From Actinomycetales bacterium (GTDB lineage Bacteria > Actinomycetota > Actinomycetes > Actinomycetales > Actinomycetaceae), in contig JAATFD010000045.1 in NCBI GenBank assembly GCA_015655375.1, positions 31,940-95,939 of the forward strand: a stretch of 64,000 nucleotides of DNA. Reading direction: 5' to 3'. Below the pieces are notes generated by a model. The model was not told the origin of the DNA. It worked only from the letters and a program-made list of their open reading frames with translations, and made no database searches. The translations under genes and the position numbers were made by a program. The first letter of the stretch is position 1. The number at the start of each line of letters is the position of its first letter. Shown here piece after piece: positions 54,701 through 64,000 of the stretch.

Positions 54701-56644
54701 GTGAGCATGGATCACCCCCAAGGTGTCTCCCCCTCCGGTTCGCTCTCGGCCATGAAACTGGCCGAACTGCAGGCCCTCGCCTCGCAGATGGGCCTCAGGG
54801 GCATCTCGAAGATGCGCAAGTCCGACCTCGTCGGGGCAATCGCCACGGCGCGCAGCGGCGCATCCAAGTCGTCCCGGACCCCCGAGGGCGGGTCGGACAC
54901 CACCCCAGCCCCGGACACTGCGACGGCACAGCTTGCGTCGGTTCCCGAGGCGGACACTTCGAGCGTTGGCGACACCGGCACGGCCCGTGCGGCCGCCGGG
55001 TCCGCATCGTCGCGGCCCCGGACTCGTCGTCGTCGTGCGGCGACATCCGGTGCTGTTGAGCCGACGCAGATCGTCCTCGACCTTCCCGAAGCTGCGACAT
55101 CGGCCTCCCCATCGCATGAGGGCGCGCCGGTCTCGGAGACTGCGCGCAAGCGCGCTTCCCGAAGCGCACGCGCCGAGCGCCCGGTCCGGACCGAGTCAAC
55201 CGAACCAGAGCCCCGTCCGGCGGCTGCCAGCGCGCTCGGCGTCGGTGCGACCGTCGAGGAAGAGCGGATCCAGCATCAGCCGGCGCAAGCTCCGCACTCG
55301 GAGTCCGAGCAGACGCGGCACGCCCATGATCTCCGGGAGATCGAGCTTCCCGAGGGCGACGGCACCAATCAACGTCCACGCAACCGTCGCGAGCGCAACT
55401 CTCGGCGTCGGGGCCGTGACCGCAACGACCGCAATGACCGCAATGACCGCAATGACCGCAACGACCGTCGCGAGCGCCAGCGCGACATCGAGCCCGAGTT
55501 GCGTGAGGACGATGTTCTCGCCCCAATCGCCGGTATTGTCGACATCCAGGACAATCATGCCTTCGTGCGGACCTCGGGCTATCTGCCCGGTTCCAATGAC
55601 GTCTACGTGACGCTCGGCAACGTGCGGCGCTGGGGTCTTCGTTCCGGTGACGCAGTGTCCGGGGCCGTGCGTCAGCCCCGTGAGGGCGAGCGTCAGCGCC
55701 AGAAGTACAACGCTCTGGTCCGTATCGACACGGTCAATGGTATGAGCATCGAGGACGCCCAGCGGCGTCGCGAGTTCGGCAAACTGACCCCGCTCTACCC
55801 GAGCGAGCAGCTGCGCATGGAGACGACGCCGAAGGCATTGACTCCGCGCGTCATCGACCTCGTCGCCCCGATCGGCAAGGGTCAGCGTGGCCTCATCGTC
55901 TCCCCGCCGAAAGCTGGCAAGACGATGATCATCCAGCAGATCGCGAAGGCCCTCGAGGTCAACAATCCCGATGTGCACCTGATGGTCGTCCTCGTCGACG
56001 AGCGTCCCGAGGAAGTTACGGACATGCGTTCGATCGTCAACGGCGAGGTCATCGCCTCGACCTTCGACCGTCCGGCAGCGGACCACACGGCCGTCGCCGA
56101 GCTGGCCATTGAGCGCGCCAAGCGTCTGGTCGAGCTTGGTCAGGACGTCGTGGTGCTGCTCGACTCGTTGACGCGACTGTCCCGTGCCTACAATCTGGCG
56201 GCCCCGGCCTCCGGTCGCATTCTCTCCGGTGGCGTCGACGCCTCGGCGCTGTACCCGCCGAAGAAGTTCTTCGGTGCGGCCCGCAACCTTCAAGAGGGCG
56301 GGTCCCTGACGATCATCGCCTCCGCCCTGGTCGAGACGGGGTCGAAGATGGACGAGGTGATCTTCGAGGAGTTCAAGGGCACCGGCAACATGGAGCTGCG
56401 TTTGTCCCGCCAGCTCGCGGATCGCCGGATCTTCCCGGCCATCGACGTCAACGCGTCGGGTACCCGTCGCGAGGAGATGCTCTTCAAGCCCGAGGAGCTG
56501 CGGATCATGTGGAAGCTGCGCCGCGTCCTCGGCACCCTCGATCAGCAGTCCGCCCTCGAGCTCGTCCTCGGCAAGCTCAAGGACACCCAGTCGAACGCGG
56601 AGTTCCTCATGCTCATCCAGAAGACGACGCCGAGCGTCGACTGA
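54701..56644 (+). CDS. rho: Transcription termination factor Rho
   Basis: 647 residues from GTG 54701 (ATG 54707 is the alternative). Rho_N at 18-60 ([16 protein letters not shown]), then a ~200-residue disordered, Arg/Asp/Asn-rich insertion typical of high-GC Gram-positives. RNA-binding cold-shock domain (about 275-350), then a RecA-like motor: Walker [10 protein letters not shown] near 407, Walker [13 protein letters not shown]-loop region [22 protein letters not shown]. Hexameric RNA-dependent ATPase ending transcription. The insertion contains a 5x 9-bp tandem repeat (Arg-Asn-Asp). Confidence 0.97.
   Translation: MSMDHPQGVSPSGSLSAMKLAELQALASQMGLRGISKMRKSDLVGAIATARSGASKSSRTPEGGSDTTPAPDTATAQLASVPEADTSSVGDTGTARAAAGSASSRPRTRRRRAATSGAVEPTQIVLDLPEAATSASPSHEGAPVSETARKRASRSARAERPVRTESTEPEPRPAAASALGVGATVEEERIQHQPAQAPHSESEQTRHAHDLREIELPEGDGTNQRPRNRRERNSRRRGRDRNDRNDRNDRNDRNDRRERQRDIEPELREDDVLAPIAGIVDIQDNHAFVRTSGYLPGSNDVYVTLGNVRRWGLRSGDAVSGAVRQPREGERQRQKYNALVRIDTVNGMSIEDAQRRREFGKLTPLYPSEQLRMETTPKALTPRVIDLVAPIGKGQRGLIVSPPKAGKTMIIQQIAKALEVNNPDVHLMVVLVDERPEEVTDMRSIVNGEVIASTFDRPAADHTAVAELAIERAKRLVELGQDVVVLLDSLTRLSRAYNLAAPASGRILSGGVDASALYPPKKFFGAARNLQEGGSLTIIASALVETGSKMDEVIFEEFKGTGNMELRLSRQLADRRIFPAIDVNASGTRREEMLFKPEELRIMWKLRRVLGTLDQQSALELVLGKLKDTQSNAEFLMLIQKTTPSVD
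55421..55465 (+). repeat. Tandem 9-bp repeat in rho
   Basis: Five copies of CGCAA(C/T)GAC encoding Arg-Asn-Asp units inside the disordered insertion. Being a multiple of three, copy-number change would lengthen or shorten Rho in frame. Confidence 0.9.
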
Positions 56645-56669
56645 ATCCCCGCCCCGCGGGGTACGTCAC

Positions 56670-56702
56670 CGGGCCGGTTTCCCCTCGCGGGAAGCCGGCC
56701 CG
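56670..56702 (+). terminator. rho terminator
   Basis: 14-bp GC stem with one wobble (56670-56683 with 56689-56702) and a 5-nt loop, 25 bp after the rho stop; a smaller CCCCG/CGGGG hairpin precedes it at about 56647-56661. No T-run. Confidence 0.7.
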
Positions 56703-57130
56703 ATCCACATCTCGAAGCTTGCCCTTCTGTGGCCGTGAGGCACGTCCCGTGGTGGCCTCGGGGCGCGTTCGTTCATGCGATCGACGAGGCCACTGTCCGG
56801 GGCGTCTGCCGCTTGGCGAGCCGCGCGAAAAGGGTCGGTCTCTGCTGGCAGCGATGGTCACCGGGTCCTCGACTTCCGTCAGGAGCGGCTGTATGGGTGG
56901 CGGGGAGGCGGCTGCTCCTCGAGTGGGGAAGGCTTCAACGGGTCGGGCTCGTCCTCGTCCGTCTGAAGGTGCGATGTCGGCCACTTCACTCGTGCCCGAC
57001 CTCCCGGACGTGGACCCGGCGGCCCCGGTGATGGCACAATGGCCCACTGGTTCCGGTTCACCTCCGAGCATCACGCGTGGGCATCTGCCCCGGAGGACCC
57101 GGCGTCCTCGAATCCCTTAAGGAGATCACC
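56703..57130 (+). other. Non-coding gap with structured rpmE leader at its end
   Basis: No convincing gene in 428 bp; the ORFs here have atypical composition and no ribosome-binding sites. The last 60 bp before rpmE contain two hairpins, GGGC-atct-GCCC (57079-57090) and GAGGAC-ccggc-GTCCTC (57093-57109). An L31 ribosomal-protein leader class is known in Actinobacteria and this may be one. A possible -10-like CACAAT lies near 57036. Structure and regulator are unproven. Confidence 0.5.
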
Positions 57131-57343
57131 ATGAAGCAGGGCATCCACCCTGATTACGTCGACACCGTCGTGACCTGCACGTGCGGTAACACCTTCCACA
57201 CCCGCTCGACCATCAAGTCGGGCGAGATGCGCGTGGACGTGTGCTCCGCCTGCCACCCGTTCTACACGGGCAAGCAGAAGATCATGGACACGGGCGGTCG
57301 CGTCGCCAAGTTTGAGGCGCGCTACGGTAAGCGCGTCAAGTAG
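57131..57343 (+). CDS. rpmE: 50S ribosomal protein bL31
   Basis: 70 residues from ATG 57131 with AAGGAG at the right spacing. bL31 with zinc ligands (C+ form): [12 protein letters not shown] and [14 protein letters not shown], i.e. C-x-C and C-x-x-C. Begins MKQGIHPDY and ends ARYGKRVK. A 14-bp terminator stem follows. Conserved position between rho and prfA. Confidence 0.97.
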   Translation: MKQGIHPDYVDTVVTCTCGNTFHTRSTIKSGEMRVDVCSACHPFYTGKQKIMDTGGRVAKFEARYGKRVK

Positions 57344-57353
57344 CTGTTCCGTT

Positions 57354-57385
57354 CGGCGCCGGTGACCTCTGGGTCACCGGCGCCG
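57354..57385 (+). terminator. rpmE terminator
   Basis: Perfect 14-bp stem (57354-57367 with 57372-57385) with a TCTG tetraloop, 10 bp after the rpmE stop, followed by TCGTGTTCC (short T-rich). Clear intrinsic terminator. Confidence 0.85.
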
Positions 57386-57455
57386 TCGTGTTCCCCGGAG
57401 GGCACACCACCCGGCGCGCCCCGTCATCGGATCGATCTGCGGAAGGGACCCTGCC

Positions 57456-58571
57456 ATGACCGAGCCCGCTACCGACGAGTTCGCTGCCGTTGCGCCCCTG
57501 CTCAAGGAGTACGAGCAGGTCGAGGCCGCCCTCGCGGAGCCTGATGTGTTTCAGGATGGAGCGCGCGCCCGCAAATTGTCGCGGCGTTTCGCTGAGCTCG
57601 CTCGCCTCCACGCCGCCGTTGAGCGCTGGCGCTCCGCCGTCGATGATCTGGGCGCCGCCCGGGAGCTTGCGGTCGAGGACTCCTCCTTCGCCACGGAGAT
57701 TCCCGCCCTCGGGGCCGAGGTCGTGGCCGCTCACGACGCCCTCGTGAAAATTCTTGCTCCCCGCGATCCCGACGATGCCCATGACGTGATCCTTGAGGTC
57801 AAGGCCGGCGAGGGCGGGGAGGAGTCGGCGCTCTTCGCCGCCGACCTCGCCCGGATGTACACCCGCTATGCGGACCGACAGGGGTGGACGACGACGGAAC
57901 TGTCGTCGACGCCGACCGAACTCGGGGGATTCAAGGACGTCACGCTCGCAATCCGGGCCAGAAATGCTCCAGCTCCCGAGGACGGTGTCTGGGCCCACCT
58001 CAAGTACGAGGGTGGGGTCCACCGTGTTCAGCGCGTGCCCGTCACAGAATCGCAGGGGCGGATTCACACCTCCGCCGCCGGTGTCTTCGTCATGCCCGAG
58101 GTCGAGGTCGATGACGAGATTCACATTGACCCTTCCGACCTGCGTGTGGACGTCTTCCGTTCCTCGGGGCCGGGGGGCCAATCCGTCAACACGACGGACT
58201 CCGCGGTGCGCATCACCCATCTGCCCACCGGCATCGTCGTTTCGATGCAGAACGAGAAATCACAGCTGCAGAACAAGGATGCGGCGATGAGGGTCCTCGC
58301 CTCTCGTCTGGCGGCGGAAGCGCGGGCCCAGCACGAGGCCGAAGCCTCCGCCCAGCGACTCTCCCAGGTCCGCACGGTCGACCGTTCCGAGCGGATCCGC
58401 ACGTACAACTTCCCAGAGAACAGGGTCGCCGACCATCGCACCGGCTTCAAGGCCTACAACCTCGACCAGGTCCTCGAGGGTGCCCTCGAACCCGTCATCG
58501 CCTCTGCGGTCGAGACGGAAGAGGCAACGCGTCTCGCCCAGGCAGCGCAGGCCGGGGCCTCGGGCGTATGA
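57456..58571 (+). CDS. prfA: Peptide chain release factor 1
   Basis: 371 residues from ATG 57456 with GGAAGGG upstream. N-terminal PCRF domain, codon-recognition P-x-T motif in [15 protein letters not shown] (PVT, RF1 type for UAA/UAG), catalytic GGQ in [16 protein letters not shown] near residue 238. It overlaps prmC by 4 bp (ATGA), which methylates the GGQ Gln. Confidence 0.97.
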   Translation: MTEPATDEFAAVAPLLKEYEQVEAALAEPDVFQDGARARKLSRRFAELARLHAAVERWRSAVDDLGAARELAVEDSSFATEIPALGAEVVAAHDALVKILAPRDPDDAHDVILEVKAGEGGEESALFAADLARMYTRYADRQGWTTTELSSTPTELGGFKDVTLAIRARNAPAPEDGVWAHLKYEGGVHRVQRVPVTESQGRIHTSAAGVFVMPEVEVDDEIHIDPSDLRVDVFRSSGPGGQSVNTTDSAVRITHLPTGIVVSMQNEKSQLQNKDAAMRVLASRLAAEARAQHEAEASAQRLSQVRTVDRSERIRTYNFPENRVADHRTGFKAYNLDQVLEGALEPVIASAVETEEATRLAQAAQAGASGV

Positions 58572-59458
58572 GCACGTCCACCCAGCGGGTGCTTCTGACG
58601 TGGGCCGAGGCGTACCTTGGTCCCTCCGAGGCCTCGGACCCGTCGCGTGACGCCCGTACCCTGCTCGAATGGGTGCTTGGCGTCGATTCCCTGTGGCACG
58701 CTCCCCGGGAGGTGTCCGCCGAGGCCGAGGAGCGTTTTCGAGATGCGATCGAGGCACGTGCGCGTCATGTCCCGTTGCAGCACATCACCGGACGCATGTG
58801 GTTCCGGGGCTTGGAACTTCTGGCCCGCCCCGGCGTCTTCATCGTGCGCCCCGAGACCGAGGTCGTCGCGGGCCGGGCGATCGAGGCGGCGCAGGCCGTC
58901 TCCGCGGGAGGCAGGGCTCCGCTGGTCGTCGATCTGTGCACCGGGTCGGGAGCGATCGCACTGAGCATCGCACACGAGGTTCCCGATGCGCGCATCCTCG
59001 CCGTCGAGATCGATCCGGTCGCCGTCGCGTTGACCCGGACGAATACGGAGCGCCTGGCACCGGGGCGGGTCCGGATTGTCGAGGACGATGCCCGAGTCGC
59101 GTTCGGGGACCTGGAAGGCGGCGTCGACGTCGTCGCGACCAACCCGCCCTACATCCCCGATTCGGAGATCCCGACCCAGCCCGAGGCCCTGGCGGATCCG
59201 CCGCTCGCGCTCTACGGGGGAGGGGAGGACGGCCTCGGAATTCCCGGCGCCCTGGTCCCGCGCGCGGAGATCCTGCTGCGCGAGGGCGGTATCCTGGTGA
59301 TGGAACACGCGGAATCGCAGGCCGATGTCCTGCGGAAGCTCGCTCGTCGATGCGGGTTCCTGGATGTCCACACCGAGACCGATCTGGCAGGGCGGGGCCG
59401 GATGCTCGTCGCCCGTCGCGGGCCGAGGCGCGCGCACCGCGGATCCGAAGCCGTGTGA
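58568..59458 (+). CDS. prmC: Release factor glutamine methyltransferase PrmC (HemK)
   Basis: 296 residues from ATG 58568, overlapping prfA. SAM-binding [16 protein letters not shown] and the Gln-binding NPPY in [12 protein letters not shown]-terminal helical domain with [14 protein letters not shown]. It methylates the Gln of the GGQ motif of release factors, matching its fixed position after prfA. Confidence 0.96.
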   Translation: MSTSTQRVLLTWAEAYLGPSEASDPSRDARTLLEWVLGVDSLWHAPREVSAEAEERFRDAIEARARHVPLQHITGRMWFRGLELLARPGVFIVRPETEVVAGRAIEAAQAVSAGGRAPLVVDLCTGSGAIALSIAHEVPDARILAVEIDPVAVALTRTNTERLAPGRVRIVEDDARVAFGDLEGGVDVVATNPPYIPDSEIPTQPEALADPPLALYGGGEDGLGIPGALVPRAEILLREGGILVMEHAESQADVLRKLARRCGFLDVHTETDLAGRGRMLVARRGPRRAHRGSEAV

Positions 59459-59468
59459 CAATGTGTCG

Positions 59469-60122
59469 GTGACTGCTTTTGTCGTCCATGACTGCACCAC
59501 TGGTCTGTCCGCCTCCGACCTCGGCGACACCGTCGAGAAGATCCGGTCTGGTCACCTCATCGTCGCGCCGACCGACACGGTCTACGGGATCGGTGCGGAT
59601 GCCGAGAATGCGGAGGCTGTGGCCGCCGTCCTGGCAGCGAAGGGACGAGGGCGCCAAATGCCTCCGCCGGTCCTGGTCGCAGATCCTTCGGAGATCTCCC
59701 GGTTGTGCACGGACGTCCCCGAGTCGGCTCTGCGCCTGGCCCGAGCCCACTGGCCCGGTGGACTCACCCTGATCCTGCGCGCCCGCCCCGACCTCGGATG
59801 GGATCTCGGGGAGACAGGCGGGACCATTGCCCTGAGAATGCCCGCTCACCCGGTCGCACTCGCATTGCTCCGGATGAGCGGGCCGATGGCAGTGACCTCG
59901 GCGAACCTCACGTCGCGTCCGCCCGCCACCGACGTCCGCCAGGCCATTGAGTCCTTCGGCGAGGTCGTGTCGGTCTACCTTGATGGGGGACCGACTCCCG
60001 GCCCCACACCCTCGACGATCGTCGACGTCGCCCATGGAGCGCTCCGTGCGATCCGGATGGGAACCCTGTCCCTGGAGATTCTCTCCGCCGCGGCGGGCGA
60101 GCCGATCGCCCCGCCGGCCTGA
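59469..60122 (+). CDS. L-threonylcarbamoyladenylate synthase (Sua5/TsaC type)
   Basis: 217 residues from GTG 59469, chosen because GACAAT ends six bases before it. YrdC fold: IVAPTDTVYGIGADA, a lid with KGRGRQMPPPVLVAD, HWPGGLTLILRAR, and ITVSA-like MAVTSANLTSRPP. It lacks a C-terminal Sua5 domain. It makes threonylcarbamoyl-AMP from Thr, HCO3- and ATP for tRNA t6A37. The lid reads KGRGRQMPPP in place of the usual K-R-x2-K-P. Conserved neighbour of prmC. Confidence 0.93.
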   Translation: MTAFVVHDCTTGLSASDLGDTVEKIRSGHLIVAPTDTVYGIGADAENAEAVAAVLAAKGRGRQMPPPVLVADPSEISRLCTDVPESALRLARAHWPGGLTLILRARPDLGWDLGETGGTIALRMPAHPVALALLRMSGPMAVTSANLTSRPPATDVRQAIESFGEVVSVYLDGGPTPGPTPSTIVDVAHGALRAIRMGTLSLEILSAAAGEPIAPPA

Positions 60123-60200
60123 AGCTCCAACGACGTCCGTCCTCGAACCTGTTTCCCCTCCACCCGTTCCCCGATCCCGAATCCGGAGCTCATCCGATCC

Positions 60201-61349
60201 ATGAAGGTCTACCTGCTGCTGATGCTGGTGGCGATGGGAGCCACCGCCGTGGCGACCCCATTGGTCCGGTGTGTATGCCTGCGGTGGGGGATCGTCCCCG
60301 AGTTGCGCACCCGCGACATCCAGGCCGTCCAGGTGCCGCGCCTCGGCGGCGTCGCGATCGTCATCGGTCTGGAGATTGCGATGCTCGTCGGATCGAAGAT
60401 CCCCTACATGGAGGCGGTCTACTCGACGTCGGTCCCGTGGGCTGTGATGGGGGGTGCGGCGGCGATGTGTGTCCTCGGAGTCGTCGACGACCTCCTGGAA
60501 CTCGACTGGTCCACGAAACTGGCCGGGCAGGTCTTGATCGTCGGGTTGATGGCGACCAAGGGCGTCCAGCTCGTCAGCTTCCCGATCTTCGGCCTGACGA
60601 TCGGTTCCTCCCGGCTGTCGCTGTTCGTGACGGTCCTCGTCGTGGTCGCGATCATCAATGCGGTGAACTTCATCGACGGGTTGGACGGACTGGCTGCGGG
60701 CGTCGTCGCGATCGGCGCGAGCGCGTTCTTCGCATACTCCTATCTGCTGACTCGGAGTATGGGCGCCGGTTCCTACGCGACGACGGCCTCGCTGGTCGTC
60801 ATTGCGCTGGTGGGGGTCTGTGCCGGCTTCCTGTGGTTCAACTTCCACCCCTCCTCGATCATGATGGGCGGCGGAGCGGAGACTCTCGGAATGGTGCTGG
60901 CTGCTAGCGGCATCATCGTCACCGGTCAGATCGATCCGTCCGTGCTCGAGACGCAACAGGTGCTCGCCGGCCTGATGCCGATCTTGCTGCCCCTGGCGGT
61001 GATTTTCGTGCCGATGGGTGACCTCATCGTCACGAGCGTGCGGCGTCTGATGCATGGCAGGAGTCCGTTTCACGCCGACCGATCACATTTCCATGACCAT
61101 CTGCTTCGGCGCGGACACAGCCATCGTGGCGTCGTGTTCATCCTCTATCTGTGGACCGCACTCGTCTCCTACTCGGCAGTTGCTCTGCTGCGCTTCTCCT
61201 GGGCCCAGGTCCTGGTCTGTGACCTTCCTGCACTCCTTGTCGTCCTCGTCCTGACGGCCTCCGAGTTTCCCGGTCGGAGCCGCACACTCTCCGACAGTGC
61301 GGTGACCGAGGATGCTCCCGACGCCCCGCCCACGAAAGAGAAGCCATGA
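60201..61349 (+). CDS. WecA-like polyprenyl-phosphate GlcNAc-1-phosphate transferase, altered metal site
   Basis: 382 residues, about eleven hydrophobic helices. MraY/WecA family: VVDDLLELDW (Asp96-Asp97), NAVNFIDGLDGLAAG (Asp159/Asp162) and the late HADRSHFHDHLLRRGHSHR histidine motif. However, the usual F-x-G-D-S-G segment reads HPSSIMMGGGAETLG near 216-230: the conserved Mg2+-binding Asp of M-G-D-S is Gly224. WecA homologues start teichoic or mycolyl-linker synthesis by moving GlcNAc-1-P to undecaprenyl phosphate. Whether this one is active is open. It overlaps atpI (ATGA) in the conserved rho-to-atp block. Confidence 0.85.
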   Translation: MKVYLLLMLVAMGATAVATPLVRCVCLRWGIVPELRTRDIQAVQVPRLGGVAIVIGLEIAMLVGSKIPYMEAVYSTSVPWAVMGGAAAMCVLGVVDDLLELDWSTKLAGQVLIVGLMATKGVQLVSFPIFGLTIGSSRLSLFVTVLVVVAIINAVNFIDGLDGLAAGVVAIGASAFFAYSYLLTRSMGAGSYATTASLVVIALVGVCAGFLWFNFHPSSIMMGGGAETLGMVLAASGIIVTGQIDPSVLETQQVLAGLMPILLPLAVIFVPMGDLIVTSVRRLMHGRSPFHADRSHFHDHLLRRGHSHRGVVFILYLWTALVSYSAVALLRFSWAQVLVCDLPALLVVLVLTASEFPGRSRTLSDSAVTEDAPDAPPTKEKP

Positions 61350-61789
61350 CTCCGCACGATCCAACGGCGCTCCAGACGAGCTTGGTTGCCACTGTGAGGC
61401 GGATGCGAGGTGTCCTCGTTGGCGGCACCATCGTTCTCGCCGTCATCGAGCTCGTCGCCACCGCTCTGGTGCCGAGCCGTCCCTGGACAGCGGTCGCAGT
61501 GGCGATCCTCACATCTGCGATTCTGGCGGTGGCCAGCTGGTGGATCGTCCAACGTGCGCTGCGCGGCATCGACATCCTGGTCCTGTGGGTGGGTGGCGGC
61601 TACATCGTCAAGCTTGTCCTCGTCGCAGGCGCGGTTCTCGGCGCGCGTGCGGTGGGGTTCGACGAGGTGTGGACAGGCGCGTGGCTGATCGCCGAGATCA
61701 TTCTGTGCGCCGTCACGGAGGTCGTCATGCTCGCACGCACACGTCTGACATCGGTCGATCCGCGCGTCCAGGACTCGCCTGGGAAATAA
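61346..61789 (+). CDS. atpI: ATP synthase protein I-like membrane protein
   Basis: 147 residues from ATG 61346, overlapping the wecA stop. Four hydrophobic segments, no soluble domain. Assignment rests on position directly upstream of atpB and on membrane topology (weakly conserved family). In other bacteria AtpI helps assemble the c-ring or takes up Mg2+. Confidence 0.75.
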   Translation: MTPHDPTALQTSLVATVRRMRGVLVGGTIVLAVIELVATALVPSRPWTAVAVAILTSAILAVASWWIVQRALRGIDILVLWVGGGYIVKLVLVAGAVLGARAVGFDEVWTGAWLIAEIILCAVTEVVMLARTRLTSVDPRVQDSPGK

Positions 61790-61825
61790 GTCCCGGGGTC
61801 GGCCAATCGGGAGGACCGATGCTGC

Positions 61826-61831
61826 TACCAT
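61826..61831 (+). promoter_or_regulatory. -10-like box for the atp operon
   Basis: TACCAT in the 128-bp gap between atpI and atpB, with no good -35. It would give a leader of roughly 80 nt to the atpB start region. Confidence 0.35.
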
Positions 61832-61917
61832 GGCCGGGGTCCGTGGGTGGATGGCCGTTGAACGGACGTGTCCGCCCCGGTGCGGGCCATTGCAGGTCAG
61901 TCCAGAGGAGGGTCATT

Positions 61918-63088
<1,171 letters not shown>

Positions 63089-63125
63089 TTCTCTCGATCG
63101 AGTCTTCAGAGGGGAGGCCTCTGCG

Positions 63126-63650
63126 ATGGAAGTGATTCTGCCCGGATGGGTCGAGATCTTCTGGTCCGCCGTCGTTCTCCTCGTCATCCTGCTGATCGTC
63201 GGCAAGTACGCCCTGCCGAGGATCTACGCGATGCTCGACGAGCGTCAGGCGAAGATCGAAGCGGGTCTGTCCGCTGCAGACAAGGCCAAGGCCGATCAGG
63301 CCGCGGCCGCGCGCGAGCGCGACGAGATCCTGCGTCAGGCGAACACCGAGGCCCACTCCGTGCGGGAGAAAGCCGGCGAGGACGGCAAGCGAATCGTTGC
63401 GGAGGCCCGTAACCAGGCCCAGGCGGAGGCCCAGCGCATCGTTGAGGCCGCCCAGCGTCAGATCGAGGCCGAGCGTCAGACCGCGCAGATCAGTCTGCGT
63501 ACCGATGTTGGCCTCCTGGCCACGGATCTCGCGGAGAAGATCGTTGGCGAACAGCTGACGAACACCGAGCTGACCGCCCGGGTCGTCGATCGCTTCCTCG
63601 ATGACCTCGAGAAGGAGCAGAATCAGCAGACGGCAGGAGTTGAGAGCTGA
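63126..63650 (+). CDS. atpF: ATP synthase subunit b
   Basis: 174 residues from ATG 63126. One N-terminal TM (WSAVVLLVILLIVGKYALP) followed by a long Ala/Glu/Gln-rich coiled coil (about 35-130) and the C-terminal delta-binding end. Peripheral stalk of F1Fo. Its stop shares one base with the atpH start (TGATG). Confidence 0.96.
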   Translation: MEVILPGWVEIFWSAVVLLVILLIVGKYALPRIYAMLDERQAKIEAGLSAADKAKADQAAAARERDEILRQANTEAHSVREKAGEDGKRIVAEARNQAQAEAQRIVEAAQRQIEAERQTAQISLRTDVGLLATDLAEKIVGEQLTNTELTARVVDRFLDDLEKEQNQQTAGVES

Positions 63651-64000
63651 TGAGTTCGGTCAGCGACGCCGCATTGGCGAAGGCCGAGGGTGTCTTGCGT
63701 GACGTCCTCGGGACCGGTGAGCCCGATGCCATGCGAGTGGCAGAGGACTTCTTCGGCCTGTCCGACCTCGTGCGGACCGACCCTCGTCTGCTCCGTTCGC
63801 TCACCGACCCCGGGCGTTCCGCGACCGACAAGGCCGTGTTGGTGCGCCACGCGTTCGCAGCTCACGTCCAAGGTGCGACGCTCGACGTCCTCGACGTGCT
63901 TGTGGCGGACCATTGGTCCGATCCTGAAGAGTTCCGCAACGCTCTGGAAGTGCTCGGCATCACCGCGGTGTTGGAGGATGCGTCGCGCAGCGGGGAACTC
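63650..64000 (+). CDS. atpH: ATP synthase subunit delta (partial, runs off the window)
   Basis: The first 117 residues are present from ATG 63650; the frame continues past 64000. The N-terminal helical domain (DAMRVAEDFFGLSDLVRTDPRLLRSLTDPGRS) matches actinobacterial delta, which caps F1 on the peripheral stalk. atpAGDC presumably follow outside the window. Confidence 0.92.
   Translation, partial: MSSVSDAALAKAEGVLRDVLGTGEPDAMRVAEDFFGLSDLVRTDPRLLRSLTDPGRSATDKAVLVRHAFAAHVQGATLDVLDVLVADHWSDPEEFRNALEVLGITAVLEDASRSGEL

Noticed and set aside
56509..57120. 203-residue plus-strand ORF between rho and rpmE
   Set aside because: Begins inside rho in another frame, crosses the rho terminator, lacks a ribosome-binding site and any motif.
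58839..61073. 744-residue minus-strand ORF
   Set aside because: Antisense to prmC, tsaC-like and wecA-like genes; artefact of codon bias.

Overview
The window is about 65% G+C and comes from a facultatively anaerobic actinobacterium. The best fit is Actinomycetaceae (Actinomyces/Schaalia-like). Pointers are an RsrA-type redox anti-sigma factor beside a SigR-like sigma factor, the 24-residue actinobacterial ribosomal protein bL37, a Kgd-type 2-oxoglutarate decarboxylase, the gene order argS-lysA ... hom-thrB-rho-rpmE-prfA-prmC-tsaC-wecA-atpIBEFH, a sortase-anchored subtilase, and pyruvate formate-lyase with quinone-dependent pyruvate dehydrogenase. The taxonomic call is inference from gene content.

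Layout. 1-0.7 kb: end of sigR, rsrA, bL37. 0.8-9.9 kb: a degenerate SGNH-hydrolase-like protein, kgd, two CNNM/CBS membrane proteins, an M23 peptidase and a glycerophosphodiesterase. 9.9-13.5 kb: a tetR-MFS efflux operon with tandem operators, divergent from a VOC-family protein. 13.7-20.2 kb: rpiB, tRNA-Arg(CCG), a BASS transporter, mntH, argS, lysA. 20.4-25.6 kb: a gluABCD-type glutamate ABC transporter, an aldo/keto reductase and a decayed NagZ-like lipoprotein gene. 25.9-33.4 kb: the surface subtilase, a tetR-gap operon, hrpB and a Pth2-like protein. 33.5-34.4 kb: decayed SDR and DUF222 genes. 34.5-40.2 kb: a complete Dpp/Opp-type peptide importer. 40.5-51.9 kb: a PuuD-like amidotransferase, bleomycin-hydrolase-type peptidase PepC, an MFS exporter, poxB, def, the pfl locus and a DUF218 membrane protein. 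52.0-64.0 kb: hom, thrB, rho, rpmE, prfA, prmC, tsaC-like, a wecA-like transferase and the start of the F1Fo ATP synthase operon.

The genes suggest an amino-acid and peptide-scavenging lifestyle: glutamate and peptide importers, PepC, a surface protease. Pyruvate can be dissimilated either by PFL (anaerobic) or by PoxB (respiratory). The housekeeping block argS-lysA // hom-thrB is interrupted here by about 31.8 kb of transport and metabolism genes, and thrC is not between hom and thrB. The most unusual item is pyruvate formate-lyase split into a 699-residue catalytic chain and a separate 83-residue glycyl-radical domain protein, co-transcribed with its activase. Many genes carry a -10-like hexamer exactly 6-7 nt before the start codon, which suggests leaderless transcripts are common. 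No CRISPR array, insertion sequence, prophage or secondary-metabolite cluster was seen.
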